Shown: positions 26,383-35,270, numbered from the stretch's first letter. The stretch: 64,000 nt of DNA from CBDFKK01 sp965248815 (GCA_965248815.1 CBDFKK010000004.1:107753-171752); one strand, 5' to 3'. Notes: a model not told the origin generated them from the letters alone. Numbers and translations: made by a program.

Positions 26383-26994
26383 ATGAGACGTCGAGTCTTG
26401 CTGGTTGGGATTTTATTGGCCGGGATGTCGGCAAGTGTCGCAACGCATTTGTCCGCGATGGCACAAGACATTGAAACCGTTGGTTCAGCAAACATCGAAG
26501 CCGAAGTTAGCGCGATCATTGAGGGCTCAGCAGCCCGATGGACGGCTCAGGAAAGCGAGTCGGTATTGGAATTGTGGCACCAAGATGACTCTCAATTAAT
26601 GTATTTGGCTGCCGAACGGGACGATTGGTTGATTGGATGGAACGAGGTCAGCGAGTATATCACGCCGTCGGGGCCAAACTCGGCGCTGGAGGCCATGCGC
26701 AAACGTGTTTCAAATATTCGAGTAAGACAAATCGCCCCTGATTTGGCCATTGCTACATGGGACATGCATTTGGATATGAAGTTTCGGGGACGTCCTGCAA
26801 TTGGCAACAATTTACGCCTCACTGCTGTGTTGAGGCAGACGCCGCAAGGTTGGCGCTTCATTCACTATGCCGAAGCACCCATGACCCCGCTGGTGTACAT
26901 CCAAAAGTTCTACGAGCGCGATGTGGAACCTGAATTCGAAGAAGTATACGAGACGGCGCGTCAGAAAAAGACAGGTCAAGATTCTCAGGACTAG
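26383..26994 (+). CDS. Exported SnoaL/NTF2-like protein, paralogue 2
   Basis: 203 residues with a Sec signal peptide (MRRRVLLVGILLAGMSASVA, cleavage near HLSAMAQ). The shared pattern is ELWHQDDSQLMYLAAERDDW, LIGWNEVSEYI, IRVRQIAPDLAIATWDMHLD, WRFIHYAEAPMTPLVYIQKF and a DVEPEFEEVYE tail. It lies 32 bp after paralogue 1 on the same strand, so the two are probably co-transcribed. It is convergent with the epoxide hydrolase gene, which ends 16 bp beyond. Confidence 0.75.
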   Translation: MRRRVLLVGILLAGMSASVATHLSAMAQDIETVGSANIEAEVSAIIEGSAARWTAQESESVLELWHQDDSQLMYLAAERDDWLIGWNEVSEYITPSGPNSALEAMRKRVSNIRVRQIAPDLAIATWDMHLDMKFRGRPAIGNNLRLTAVLRQTPQGWRFIHYAEAPMTPLVYIQKFYERDVEPEFEEVYETARQKKTGQDSQD

Positions 26995-27009
26995 TCGTGA
27001 CGGTTCAGG

Positions 27010-28245
27010 CTATTCGACGAGACCGCCAAAAAAGGCGCGCAGGTCGTTTGCAACGATTTTGGGCTCTTCCCATTCGAGAAAGTGGCCTCCTTGTTTAGTC
27101 TCGGTCCAATGGTCGACGGGCCCCTGACGTTCGATCCATGCGCGGGGCGTCGGGAACATATCGTTGTCTGCCATGAGATACCCGACCGGGATAGTTCGCT
27201 CGCGCCTGCCCAATTGCTCCCGCCGCGCTTCGTAGTAGAGACGCATGGACGAATTGATTGTTTCTGTGAACCAGTAAACCGTCACATTAGTGAGGAATGA
27301 GTCGCGCGATACGGCGTCTTCGATGCGCCCGTCATTGTCCGTCCACTTGTGAAACTTTTCACAGATCCATGATGCGAGGCCGGCAGGTGAGTCGTTCAGA
27401 GCGACAGCCACGGTTTGCGGCTTGGTGCCGTGAAGCTGCCCATAGGCCATTTCGGTTCGCATCCAGTTTTGCGCGTTGGCGACGAACGCACGCTCCGCGT
27501 CAGTCAAGTCTTCAGGGACCGGACCAAATAGAATGGGATTAGTGCCACCAGAGTGGGAGCCAATGATCGCGTCAGGAAATTGCAAAGCAATAGAGCGCGC
27601 GACACCGGCGCCAAGATCACCCGAGCGCAGACCATAGCGGTCATACCCCAAGGCGGCAGTCATCAAAGTGTGCATCAAAGCCGCCATGTGGCCCATGCCC
27701 ACGCCGGGTTCGTCAGGAATGTCTGAAAAGCCATAGCCCGGCAAGGAAGCAACGACGACGTGGAACGCTTGCCCTCCGTTCTCGGGGCTCGTGAGGAGTG
27801 GGATGATGTCGAGCATCTGAACGAACGATGATGGCCAGCGATGTAGCATGAGTAACGGAATGGCGTCGTCTGTGTCGCTTCGCTCGTGAATGTAGTGAAG
27901 GCCCTGGCCGTCGATCTCGATCCTATAGTTCTCGATCCTATAGTTATTGAATGAATTGAGCCTGGCTTCTTCGGCTCGCCAGTCAAAGTCCGTGGCCCAA
28001 TAGTCGACGAGTTCACGCAAGTAAGCGGTGTCGGTACCATAGGTCCAAGCTGTACCTTCCATCTGGTCGGGAAATCGCGTCGCTTTGAGCCGCCTTTTGA
28101 GGTCCTGAAGTGCTTCATCCGAGACATCGATTGTAAAGCTTTGGGGTTCCCCAGTTTGAGCCGGCACGTGCACACTTTGGGAGAGAAGCGCAATGATCAC
28201 CAAAAGCGTCGCGGCCACTCGCTCAAAGGGTTTTCTTCGCTGCAT
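27010..28245 (-). CDS. Exported epoxide hydrolase (alpha/beta hydrolase)
   Basis: Would open an epoxide ring through an Asp nucleophile. ATG at 28245 follows AAAGGA and gives a signal peptide (RVAATLLVIIALLSQSVHVP, then AQ), 411 residues. An EHN-type N-terminal region (FTIDVSDEALQDLKRRLKAT) precedes the hydrolase core. The nucleophile is Asp in RSGDLGAGV (near residue 208), the acid lies near NDMFP and the His in QGGHFLEWEEP. The oxyanion motif, usually HGWPGS, reads HRWPSS. A 15-bp tandem repeat duplicates ENYRI (NNYRIENYRIEID). It is divergent from SnoaL paralogue 3 across 190 bp. Confidence 0.85.
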   Translation of the reverse strand: MQRRKPFERVAATLLVIIALLSQSVHVPAQTGEPQSFTIDVSDEALQDLKRRLKATRFPDQMEGTAWTYGTDTAYLRELVDYWATDFDWRAEEARLNSFNNYRIENYRIEIDGQGLHYIHERSDTDDAIPLLMLHRWPSSFVQMLDIIPLLTSPENGGQAFHVVVASLPGYGFSDIPDEPGVGMGHMAALMHTLMTAALGYDRYGLRSGDLGAGVARSIALQFPDAIIGSHSGGTNPILFGPVPEDLTDAERAFVANAQNWMRTEMAYGQLHGTKPQTVAVALNDSPAGLASWICEKFHKWTDNDGRIEDAVSRDSFLTNVTVYWFTETINSSMRLYYEARREQLGRRERTIPVGYLMADNDMFPTPRAWIERQGPVDHWTETKQGGHFLEWEEPKIVANDLRAFFGGLVE

Positions 28246-28346
28246 AGTTAAATCCTTTGCCGTCACAGGAGAGATTGAATTGGTTGTCCACAATCATATG
28301 ACGATGGACATCGAAACCGCCTCGGTCGTTCTAAGTTACCACAGCT

Positions 28347-28364
28347 CAACTTAGTCAGTTAGAT
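28347..28364. promoter_or_regulatory. Possible operator in the epoxide hydrolase / SnoaL divergent region
   Basis: CAACTTAGTCAGTTAGATCT contains TTAGTCAGT, also found in a palindromic cluster upstream of the TauD gene (36949-36967). A shared regulator is possible; symmetry here is poor. Confidence 0.2.
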
Positions 28365-28435
28365 CTATGGTCGGCGAGTCCGCAATGTGTTGTAGACTTC
28401 AAAACCTTTGGGATATCGAGACAGGAGAATGACGA

Positions 28436-29014
28436 ATGCGGCTCTTAGACATCTGCCTTGCAAGCCTGCTGATGGTCGGCATTGCTGCGGCTGGCGCGCA
28501 CGAGAATCTCGATGCCAATCTCGCCGCCAATTTCGATGAGCAGCTGACCGCGGAAATCAACACGTTCCTCCAAGACTACGCGAAAGTATATGAACGTAAG
28601 GATTTTGAGAAGCGCTTAACGATGTGGGACCGGGACTTTGAGCATCCGATCTACATAGCTGAACAAATAGATCCACCAATCTACGGTTGGGAAGGCATCC
28701 GTGCCTATTTCAATCCGAGACCGGGTGTCGATATGCTCGACGGCCTACGCGTTAGATACACGGATGTGCGCGCCAACTACTTGACCCACGACATTGCCCT
28801 CGCAACCTACAACTTGCATTTCGACCTCAAGGTCAAAGGGCAAGAGGCGATGTCGAGTTGGGACCGGGTTTTATCCGTGTTCCGTCGATCAGGTGAGGAG
28901 TGGAAACTTGTCGTTTATGCGGAAGCACCCATGGCACCATCGACGATGGTACGAAGGATGCTTCAGAACCAGGTTCCCGACGATTTCGATAGCTATCTTG
29001 CAGAGCAGGATTAG
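28436..29014 (+). CDS. Exported SnoaL/NTF2-like protein, paralogue 3
   Basis: 192 residues. The signal peptide MRLLDICLASLLMVGIAAAG ends near AGAHE, and ACAGGAG precedes the ATG by about 8 bases. The family pattern is MWDRDFEHPIYIAEQIDPP, IYGWEGIRAYFNPR, VRANYLTHDIALATYNLHFD and WKLVVYAEAPMAPSTMVRRM. It is closest in form to paralogues 2 and 4. It is divergent from the epoxide hydrolase, which suggests joint regulation. Confidence 0.75.
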   Translation: MRLLDICLASLLMVGIAAAGAHENLDANLAANFDEQLTAEINTFLQDYAKVYERKDFEKRLTMWDRDFEHPIYIAEQIDPPIYGWEGIRAYFNPRPGVDMLDGLRVRYTDVRANYLTHDIALATYNLHFDLKVKGQEAMSSWDRVLSVFRRSGEEWKLVVYAEAPMAPSTMVRRMLQNQVPDDFDSYLAEQD

Positions 29015-29198
29015 CCGTCATTCTGACAACAGCCGAATCTTGCTATAGGTGACAGGCAGCGTATTGGTGACCGCAACGGTTGAGTTCGTTCGTTGACAAA
29101 AGCGGATATCTGCTTGATGCGCTGTGATCCCGCGAGGGTAGATGTGCGGTGTCCCAGGATCTCTATCCACGCGACAACGAAGAAGAGCCAGCTGACGC

Positions 29199-30047
29199 TT
29201 AGTCTTCGTCAAGGCCAACAAGCATTGCAGCATCTTGAATGAGGCCGGGGTCTTCTTGATCGGCGAGGGCTACGAAGTCGGTCGGCAGGGCATCGCGACT
29301 GAATAACTTTTTGCCTGCCATTCGGCGCATCATGTGGCCTGGTCTATCGCCCATCTTCATGAAAGCCTGCCACGACAAGATGACGGTGTATGACATAGTG
29401 GCTTTAGCTGACGCAAGCGACGTGTCGGAGATTTCGCGCGCCGTGCCCGCGTAAAGATTGACGTCGGTGGCGTTGAGCACGCGGCCGCCGTCGCTAAGCG
29501 GGCCGATCCTTAACGAGGTTTTCTCGCTCAACCAAATATCGTCGTCGTGGACCAGCACCGCGTCGAGTGACGAGGTCAACTCAGCCGGAAACTGGTTGGC
29601 GCGCGCTGGCGGGATGGCAAATCCAGCCTCAGTCAGTAGGAGATCGTTCGGCCCGAATTTTCCGTATCCCAATTGGATTTCTTCGTTTGTGTAGGGATTG
29701 ACGATCGAAGATAGCGGTGCGCCCGTGTCGAGGTCGAAGGGATATGTCAGTTCAAGACTTTTAACCCCGTAGGTGTGCTCGTCGATACGTCTAAAGTGTT
29801 CGAACTTGACCGTTTGAAGATCCCAAAGAGCTCGAACCTGTTGATCAAGGACGCCATAAACGCGGCCTTCGAACCACCACACGGTAAGTTCTCTGCGAAG
29901 GCTTCCGCGCAATTTGACGAATGCCATCAGCGTGTCGACGAGATCGTTTGCGTCAGACGTGGCTGTATCCGATTGCACTGGCTTGGATGCCAGCGGCATC
30001 GCGCCTGCCGCCGCTAGGCTCATTACAAAGGTGCGTCGCTTGAGCAT
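29199..30047 (-). CDS. Exported DUF1838 family protein
   Basis: A 282-residue protein with a twin-arginine-like signal (MLKRRTFVMSLAAAGAMPLA). The body matches the DUF1838 pattern: VKLRGSLRRELTVWWFEGRV, YGVLDQQVRALWDLQTVKFE, then YPFDLDTGAPLSSIVNPYT. The family's reaction is unknown to me. It lies 83 bp from SnoaL paralogue 4 on the same strand, downstream of it, so the two may form one transcript. Confidence 0.75.
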   Translation of the reverse strand: MLKRRTFVMSLAAAGAMPLASKPVQSDTATSDANDLVDTLMAFVKLRGSLRRELTVWWFEGRVYGVLDQQVRALWDLQTVKFEHFRRIDEHTYGVKSLELTYPFDLDTGAPLSSIVNPYTNEEIQLGYGKFGPNDLLLTEAGFAIPPARANQFPAELTSSLDAVLVHDDDIWLSEKTSLRIGPLSDGGRVLNATDVNLYAGTAREISDTSLASAKATMSYTVILSWQAFMKMGDRPGHMMRRMAGKKLFSRDALPTDFVALADQEDPGLIQDAAMLVGLDED

Positions 30048-30130
30048 TTCTTACGACTCCGCACCGTCCAACGCGCCGGGCATTTGGTTTGGCGACCGAT
30101 TTGTTCTCATACGACTCTCCATTTGGTCAA

Positions 30131-30760
30131 TTAGTATGTTTCCAAGACGGCATCTTTCTTCTTCCTTGCCTCTTGATAAAACTCGTCCCAATCATCGCCG
30201 ACATCCTTTTGGAACAATTCTTCGATATAGACTTTGGGTGTTTTGGGTGACTCAGCGTAGTAAATGAAGCGCCAACCCTCTTCCTTCAGACGAAATACGC
30301 CAGCAACTCTTACATCTTCTCCGATGGGTTTGCCGCCAACCATTTTCATTTCGAAATGCAGATCCCAAACGGCAATGGCAAGATCATCAACAATTTTCTT
30401 AGCGCGCACATTTGTCGGCTGCATGCGTAATACATCGACCAAAGGACTTGGGCGTTCTGGCACCATATAATTTCTCAATGCCTCCCATCCGATAAACCAA
30501 TCAAGCTGCTCTTCGGCAAGATAAAATGGAACTTCCTCATCCTGATCCCACAGCGCAAATACCTTCCGCTTATCTTGCGAGTTCCAGCCCTCAGCCATCT
30601 CCATGACGACGTCTTCCAACTCAGCATTCACATTGGCGTCGAGCACGGCCGGATCGTAAATCGGCGGCGTATCGTGACCGCCTGCCCATATTGCGCTAAT
30701 CGCACCAAGCCACGCACAAAAGGCTCCAATAATGGTGGTTTTGATGGCCTGTTTTGACAT
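30131..30760 (-). CDS. Exported SnoaL/NTF2-like protein, paralogue 4
   Basis: 209 residues from ATG at 30760, preceded by AAGGAAA; the ATG at 30784 would add an unlikely prefix. The signal peptide is KTTIIGAFCAWLGAISAIWA. The body shows ALWDQDEEVPFYLAEEQLDW, FIGWEALRNYMVPE, VRAKKIVDDLAIAVWDLHFE and WRFIYYAESPKTPKVYIEEL. It is divergent from the luciferase-like gene across about 180 bp. Confidence 0.75.
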   Translation of the reverse strand: MSKQAIKTTIIGAFCAWLGAISAIWAGGHDTPPIYDPAVLDANVNAELEDVVMEMAEGWNSQDKRKVFALWDQDEEVPFYLAEEQLDWFIGWEALRNYMVPERPSPLVDVLRMQPTNVRAKKIVDDLAIAVWDLHFEMKMVGGKPIGEDVRVAGVFRLKEEGWRFIYYAESPKTPKVYIEELFQKDVGDDWDEFYQEARKKKDAVLETY

Positions 30761-30838
30761 TTTGCTTTCCTTCTCGCATCTCAATGTTGTTCAAATTGCT
30801 TATTGCGAAATGTTATGCACGGGGCCGTCGAACGTCTA

Positions 30839-30852
30839 GTCATCAAAATGAC
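30839..30852. promoter_or_regulatory. Inverted repeat in the SnoaL-4 / luciferase-like divergent gap
   Basis: GTCAT-CAAA-ATGAC is a perfect 5-bp inverted repeat with a 4-bp spacer, placed between divergent starts. It could be a repressor operator; no regulator gene is adjacent. Confidence 0.25.
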
Positions 30853-30940
30853 AACGGACGAAAACTGGGAATAAAATCCGTCCACTGAAACCGGGCAAGA
30901 CGAAAAAGCAGACGGCCTAACTACATAGGAGGTATTCACT

Positions 30941-31963
30941 GTGGACATCGATATTATTGTGGAACCCGATCTTACCCCCGCGCAACTACGCGATTTGGGT
31001 GTTGCGGCAGAAAGCTACGGTGTGAGAGCTCTGTGGTCGTCCGATTATTACGCCCATTGGGATCCGTTTCTAAGCCTGGCCCCTTTGGCTGAAGCAACGG
31101 ATCGGTTGCTGATCGGGCCATTGGCCGTCAGCCCTTTCGAGATGCATCCGATGAAGATCGCTAACTCTATTCTCACACTCAACGAAATGAGCGGCGGCAG
31201 AGCGGTTATCGCCATTGGTGCAGGTGAAGGGGTAACGGACGCGATCGCGGCACAAAAGCCCAAGCGCATTGTGCGTGCAGTGCGCGAAGCGATCGAAATC
31301 GTCTCCTTTGCAGCATCAGGTAAGCTTACGGAAGGCTACCAAGGCGAAATATTCCAAGTCGTCTTTCCGTGTCCCATGACCTGGGTTAAGTCGCCCGCGC
31401 CGCCGGTGTACGCAGCCCCCTACGGCCCGCAAATGATGCGAATGGGAGGGCGCTTTGCCGACGGCGTTTTCTTCGGCGACCTACCGATCCCGAAAGTGGA
31501 TGACGCGATGAACAATGTGCGCGCAGGCCTAGCCAAGCGCGACAAGCCCAAAGAAGATTTTCGCGTCACCAATTTCTTCGGCTGGCACATCAAACAAGAC
31601 CGCGACGCCGCTTTTCGGGAAGCGCGTCGGGAAATCGTCTTGCGCGGTAAGCATTTGTCCGACGACTACATTGCGCCGTTCGTCGGCGACGAAGAGCGTC
31701 AAATCGTCCGCGATAATATGGACGCATTCTGGCAGGCGTGGTTTTCACGATCGGGCGAGATCGAAGGCGTACCTTACGAGATCGTAGATAAGCTGATCGG
31801 AGGCATGACTTCCACGGGCGACGTGAGCGATGTGGACCGCGAGATCGAACGTTACCGGGCCTTCGAGAAAGCCGGTCTTACGGAAATCGGCTTGCGGCTT
31901 CACGATCAGCCAATGGAGGGTCTTAAAATCATCGGTGAGCACGTGCTACCTGTGTTTCATTGA
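30941..31963 (+). CDS. Luciferase-like (LLM) flavin or F420-dependent oxidoreductase
   Basis: A 340-residue TIM-barrel enzyme of the bacterial luciferase superfamily, cytoplasmic. The start is GTG at 30941, with AGGAGG 9 bases upstream. Motifs: GVRALWSSDYYAHWDPFLSL, LIGPLAVSPFEMHPMKIANS, LNEMSGGRAVIAIGAGEG, PPVYAAPYGPQMMRMGGRFA and DGVFFGDL. Members use FMN or F420; which one cannot be read here. It probably acts as a monooxygenase or dehydrogenase in the pathway encoded around it. Confidence 0.85.
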   Translation: MDIDIIVEPDLTPAQLRDLGVAAESYGVRALWSSDYYAHWDPFLSLAPLAEATDRLLIGPLAVSPFEMHPMKIANSILTLNEMSGGRAVIAIGAGEGVTDAIAAQKPKRIVRAVREAIEIVSFAASGKLTEGYQGEIFQVVFPCPMTWVKSPAPPVYAAPYGPQMMRMGGRFADGVFFGDLPIPKVDDAMNNVRAGLAKRDKPKEDFRVTNFFGWHIKQDRDAAFREARREIVLRGKHLSDDYIAPFVGDEERQIVRDNMDAFWQAWFSRSGEIEGVPYEIVDKLIGGMTSTGDVSDVDREIERYRAFEKAGLTEIGLRLHDQPMEGLKIIGEHVLPVFH

Positions 31964-32120
31964 GCCGGTTCGTCTCATGCGCTTGATAAGGAGTCGAACG
32001 GCAAAGACTCCACAAGAGTCTGCTAATCATCAGAGAGCAGATGAAAATAATGCGAAAGCGGAAGTGCCGGTTTGGATGACGGCATTGGGGAATAGAGAAG
32101 TCGCGCCAGATAGTTGGTAA

Positions 32121-32220
32121 TGACTTCGCTTCTTAGCCACAAGCATCGGTAATCGGGCTTAGATCGGAATTGGGTCAAGCTCTCTTGATCCTCGCATAAG
32201 GCGAGGAATGCTAGAGGGAG
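32121..32220 (+). ncRNA. Candidate bridge-RNA (left-end) region of the IS110-type element
   Basis: The 100 bp before the IS110 transposase holds two adjacent hairpins. GGGTCAAG (32172-32179) pairs with CTTGATCC (32184-32191). CCTCGC (32190-32195) pairs with GCGAGG (32201-32206). IS110-group elements encode a structured guide (bridge) RNA in this non-coding left end. The exact ends of the RNA and of the IS are unknown, and the 31964-32120 part of the gap shows no gene. Confidence 0.35.
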
Positions 32221-33261
32221 ATGATCATGACTTATTACGCAGCACTAGATGTATCGCTTCGGTCTGTTGCGATTTGCATTGTTGATGATGACGGGACGGT
32301 GGGGCTTGAGCGTGCCGTAGCCTCGGAGTTTGCGGACATCGCCACGTGTTTGCGTGCGTTCGCCCATAAGGTCGACGTTGTCGGCCTTGAGGCTGGTACC
32401 TTGACACAGTATCTAACCTACGGACTTCAAGCGGAAGGCTTTGAGGTTGTCTGCATGGAAGCCCGTCTGGTCAGCGCCGCCCTCTCGGCGATGCGCAACA
32501 AGACGGACAAAAACGATGCACGCGGCATTGCGCAGATTCTGCGCACCGGCTGGTACGCCTGCGTTCATGTGAAGAGTCTTGGGAGCCACCAAATCCGTGC
32601 TCTTCTGTCGAGCCGTAAGGCCGTGCTGAAGAAGTGCATCGATCTAGAGAATGAGATCCGTGGGCTGTTCAAAGTCTTCGGGATCAAGTTACCCGGCAAG
32701 CTTGGTCACGGCCCCTTTGATGCGAAGGTCCGCACGCCGATCGAAAGTGATCGCGCACTGGCCCATGTGCTTTTGCCCTTGCTCGACGCGCGGCTCGCTC
32801 TATACCGCACCTATCTTGAGCTTGATCGCCGTGTGAAGCTGGCTGCTCGGAACGATGCGGTTTGCCGACGACTGATGACGGCGCCCGGCGTCGGCCCGAT
32901 CACGGCGATGTCCTTCAAAGCAGCAGTTGACGATCCCACGCGCTTCAGACGATCAAGAACGGTGGGCGCACACTTCGGGTTGACACCGCGGCGCTATCAA
33001 TCGGGGGAACAAGATAATCCGGGACGCATATCCAAAGCCGGCGATGCCGATGTCCGCTCAGCACTCTACGCAGCAGCCAATGCCATGCTGAACAGAACGA
33101 CGCGATGGTCATCGCTGAAGGCGTGGGGCATGCGACTGATGTGTACCAGGGGCCGACGCCGCGCACTTGTTGCCGTTGCCCGTAAACTTGCCGTCATCCT
33201 CCATCGCATGTGGTGTGACGGCACCGACTTCCGTTGGGACAAGGAGGAGGCTGCCGTGTGA
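32221..33261 (+). CDS. IS110-family DEDD transposase
   Basis: 346 residues. The N-terminal RuvC-like domain has Asp in YYAALDVSLRSV, Glu in VVGLEAGT and the Asp pair in NKTDKNDARGIAQIL. The C-terminal transposase_20 part reads APGVGPITAMSFKAAVDDP and HFGLTPRRYQSGEQD. The likely serine nucleophile is in GRISKAGDADVRSALYAAAN. The frame is intact. ATG at 32221 and 32227 are both possible, with GAGGGAG just before the first. Element ends could not be fixed because IS110 elements lack terminal inverted repeats. Confidence 0.9.
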   Translation: MIMTYYAALDVSLRSVAICIVDDDGTVGLERAVASEFADIATCLRAFAHKVDVVGLEAGTLTQYLTYGLQAEGFEVVCMEARLVSAALSAMRNKTDKNDARGIAQILRTGWYACVHVKSLGSHQIRALLSSRKAVLKKCIDLENEIRGLFKVFGIKLPGKLGHGPFDAKVRTPIESDRALAHVLLPLLDARLALYRTYLELDRRVKLAARNDAVCRRLMTAPGVGPITAMSFKAAVDDPTRFRRSRTVGAHFGLTPRRYQSGEQDNPGRISKAGDADVRSALYAAANAMLNRTTRWSSLKAWGMRLMCTRGRRRALVAVARKLAVILHRMWCDGTDFRWDKEEAAV

Positions 33262-33459
33262 TCAAACCACACCACTACCGCCGATCCTGACGGGATCGTC
33301 CCTCGCACGGACGCCAAGAATCTTTGGGGTCTGGATGAAGCCGATTATGTCTGCTGCGCCGTAAAAGCGCGCCCATAAGCGAGGCTCTCCAACCACTCCG
33401 ACCAATGTTTGCAGCGCCGAATGACTTCGGAACACCGACTGCGGAAAGAAGCGTGACCC
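33262..33459. other. Gap after the IS110-type element
   Basis: Probably includes the right end of the IS. GATCC-TGACG-GGATC near 33285 is a short hairpin. No gene is seen. Confidence 0.35.
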
Positions 33460-33870
33460 GTGCAGAGACGAAACGTCAAAGTGACTATATTGGAGCTTGA
33501 CTCTTATGCCCGATTAAAGAAGGAAATCGACCGCCGTTACCGGCGCAAGCCCGCTTGTTCCGGTGCCAGTTTCTACTTTCGGCCCGGAAGCCCGCCGCCG
33601 TTCGATGTGAATAACACCAATTTCCAATTCATCACCGAGACCTTCGAGACCATGTTCGACGTCTATATCGGCACACTCAAGGCAAGGAAATATCAGCCGT
33701 ACACGGAGTATTTTTGCTTGGAACGCGACATTTCACTTGGAAGAACTAAAGACGGTAAGCAGATTTACTTACCCGCTTCTGAGCGGAAGTATAACACGCA
33801 AATTATCGGACTCCCCAACAGCGGCAAGTCCCGATTACTCGCTCACATGATCCAGCTGTTGCCCTCTTAG
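33460..33870 (+). pseudogene. Chimeric ORF: duplicated 62-codon segment joined to an ATPase fragment
   Basis: A 136-codon open frame made of at least three pieces. The first 20 codons (MQRRNVKVTILELDSYARLK) are unidentified. Codons 21-83 copy the 38783 gene (EIDRRYRRKPACSGASFYFR through ETMFDVYIGTLKARK); at DNA level 33521-33708 matches 39402-39589 over 188 bp with few mismatches. The rest (DISLGRTKDGKQIYLPASER, then IIGLPNSGKSRLLAHMI) looks like the start of a conjugative or HerA-type ATPase with Walker A GLPNSGKS. It overlaps the stop of the MFS gene. It is most likely a rearrangement product. Confidence 0.6.
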
Positions 33871-35252
33871 GATGCCGTGACGGTTGATTTTCGGCCCGAC
33901 AGGTAGACGTAACTCGCCCAAACAACGATGGTGAAATTTAGAAGAGCCATCATCGCAAATGGTGCTGTCTTGCCGATGGCGTCAAAAATTTCCCCGCCGA
34001 CAAATGTCGCGACGGCGATGCCTATAGCGCCAATCATGCCAAAGACCCCCAAAATGGTCCCGCGAGATAGAACCGGCGCTTCTTGGCCGACCAAGACATT
34101 GGCGGATACTATGATCGTCATGTCGCCGATGGCCAAGGGAATGATGGCGAAAGCGACCAATGGCACGGTGGCGCCAATGTTCACCGTTGTAAACGGATCC
34201 CCGACGAGCCACATTCCAAAATATCCAACACCGGCCATCATAAAGGCACCGCCTAAGACAGCGATCGTATTAAACTTGTCCGTGATGTATCCAGAGACAT
34301 AAGCAAATAGAAGTGCGGTGGTTTGATTGATGACCACGAGGCTGATGCCGTGGGAGAGAGCCTCGCCGGTTGTGAGCCCTGCTTCCAGGCCCATTTGCGT
34401 TGCCCATAAAGGTAAAAAGGCGCCGATGATCACAAGATCGCCGCGGCCGACAAAGGCGGCGCCATAAGCGAGGGCCAGTTTCCGATTTTGTAGACCGGCC
34501 TTCATTGCGGGCACAATAGACAAAAAGGGATTGGGTTTCGACGTAGCAGGCTCGGATTTCTTATCTTTGAGGCCCAGGAACAGAACAGCGGCGGTCACAA
34601 AACAAGCGGCGGATGCCATCCAAAACGTGTATTGGGCGGCGATGACCGGATCGTAACCAGACGCCTCAAGCCTAGCGGGGCTGCGCCCCACGACAAACAG
34701 AAGGAATAGGAGGCCCAAGCCAGCGCAGGTATTAAAAATACCGAGCAATTTTCCTCTACTCGCGGGTTGGCTGTAGTCAATGGCTATAGCGGAGAGCATA
34801 ATAGGAACGCATGCGACGCCCACAGCAAAAATCAAACGAAAAAGTGCCAATTGCAGAACGGAATCGGCCAGTGGGTAGAGAAAATATCCGGTGCCAAGAA
34901 AGACAAACCCAGCCACATAAAGCAATCGACGGCCCCGTTGATCGGACAGGGTGCCCATGACAGATATGGAGATTATAACGACCACTTCTTGCAGCGATGC
35001 CAGCCGCCCGGTGACAGAACCTTGCTCTCCACTCGGTATGTGCAAGACTTCCGTCAGAAGGTAAGGCTGAATAAAGCCCAAACAAAGCATTAAACCGATT
35101 GTTGTGAAGCTGGCATAAATGGCCGTCGCCACATTGCCATACCCAATACCAGGAGCGAGCCAGAGCGGTCCGATATTGAGTCCGGACCGATCAGGTTCTG
35201 TTGCGACACCACTTTGTGCAATCGGTTTGGCTGAGCTGGTTTGGTCTGTCAT
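33867..35252 (-). CDS. Major facilitator superfamily transporter
   Basis: A 461-residue inner-membrane carrier with about 12 hydrophobic segments. Motif A is GTLSDQRGRRLLYVAG (after the second or third helix). The central cytoplasmic loop is charged (KDKKSEPATSKP), and the second half repeats the pattern (YVSGYITDKFNTIAVLGG). A hydrophilic N-terminal tail of about 30 residues precedes the first helix. The substrate is unknown; with enzymes around it, uptake or efflux of the pathway compound is possible. The methyltransferase gene lies 18 bp upstream on the same strand. Confidence 0.85.
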   Translation of the reverse strand: MTDQTSSAKPIAQSGVATEPDRSGLNIGPLWLAPGIGYGNVATAIYASFTTIGLMLCLGFIQPYLLTEVLHIPSGEQGSVTGRLASLQEVVVIISISVMGTLSDQRGRRLLYVAGFVFLGTGYFLYPLADSVLQLALFRLIFAVGVACVPIMLSAIAIDYSQPASRGKLLGIFNTCAGLGLLFLLFVVGRSPARLEASGYDPVIAAQYTFWMASAACFVTAAVLFLGLKDKKSEPATSKPNPFLSIVPAMKAGLQNRKLALAYGAAFVGRGDLVIIGAFLPLWATQMGLEAGLTTGEALSHGISLVVINQTTALLFAYVSGYITDKFNTIAVLGGAFMMAGVGYFGMWLVGDPFTTVNIGATVPLVAFAIIPLAIGDMTIIVSANVLVGQEAPVLSRGTILGVFGMIGAIGIAVATFVGGEIFDAIGKTAPFAMMALLNFTIVVWASYVYLSGRKSTVTAS

Positions 35253-35270
35253 TGCGATTGTGTGTCCCGA

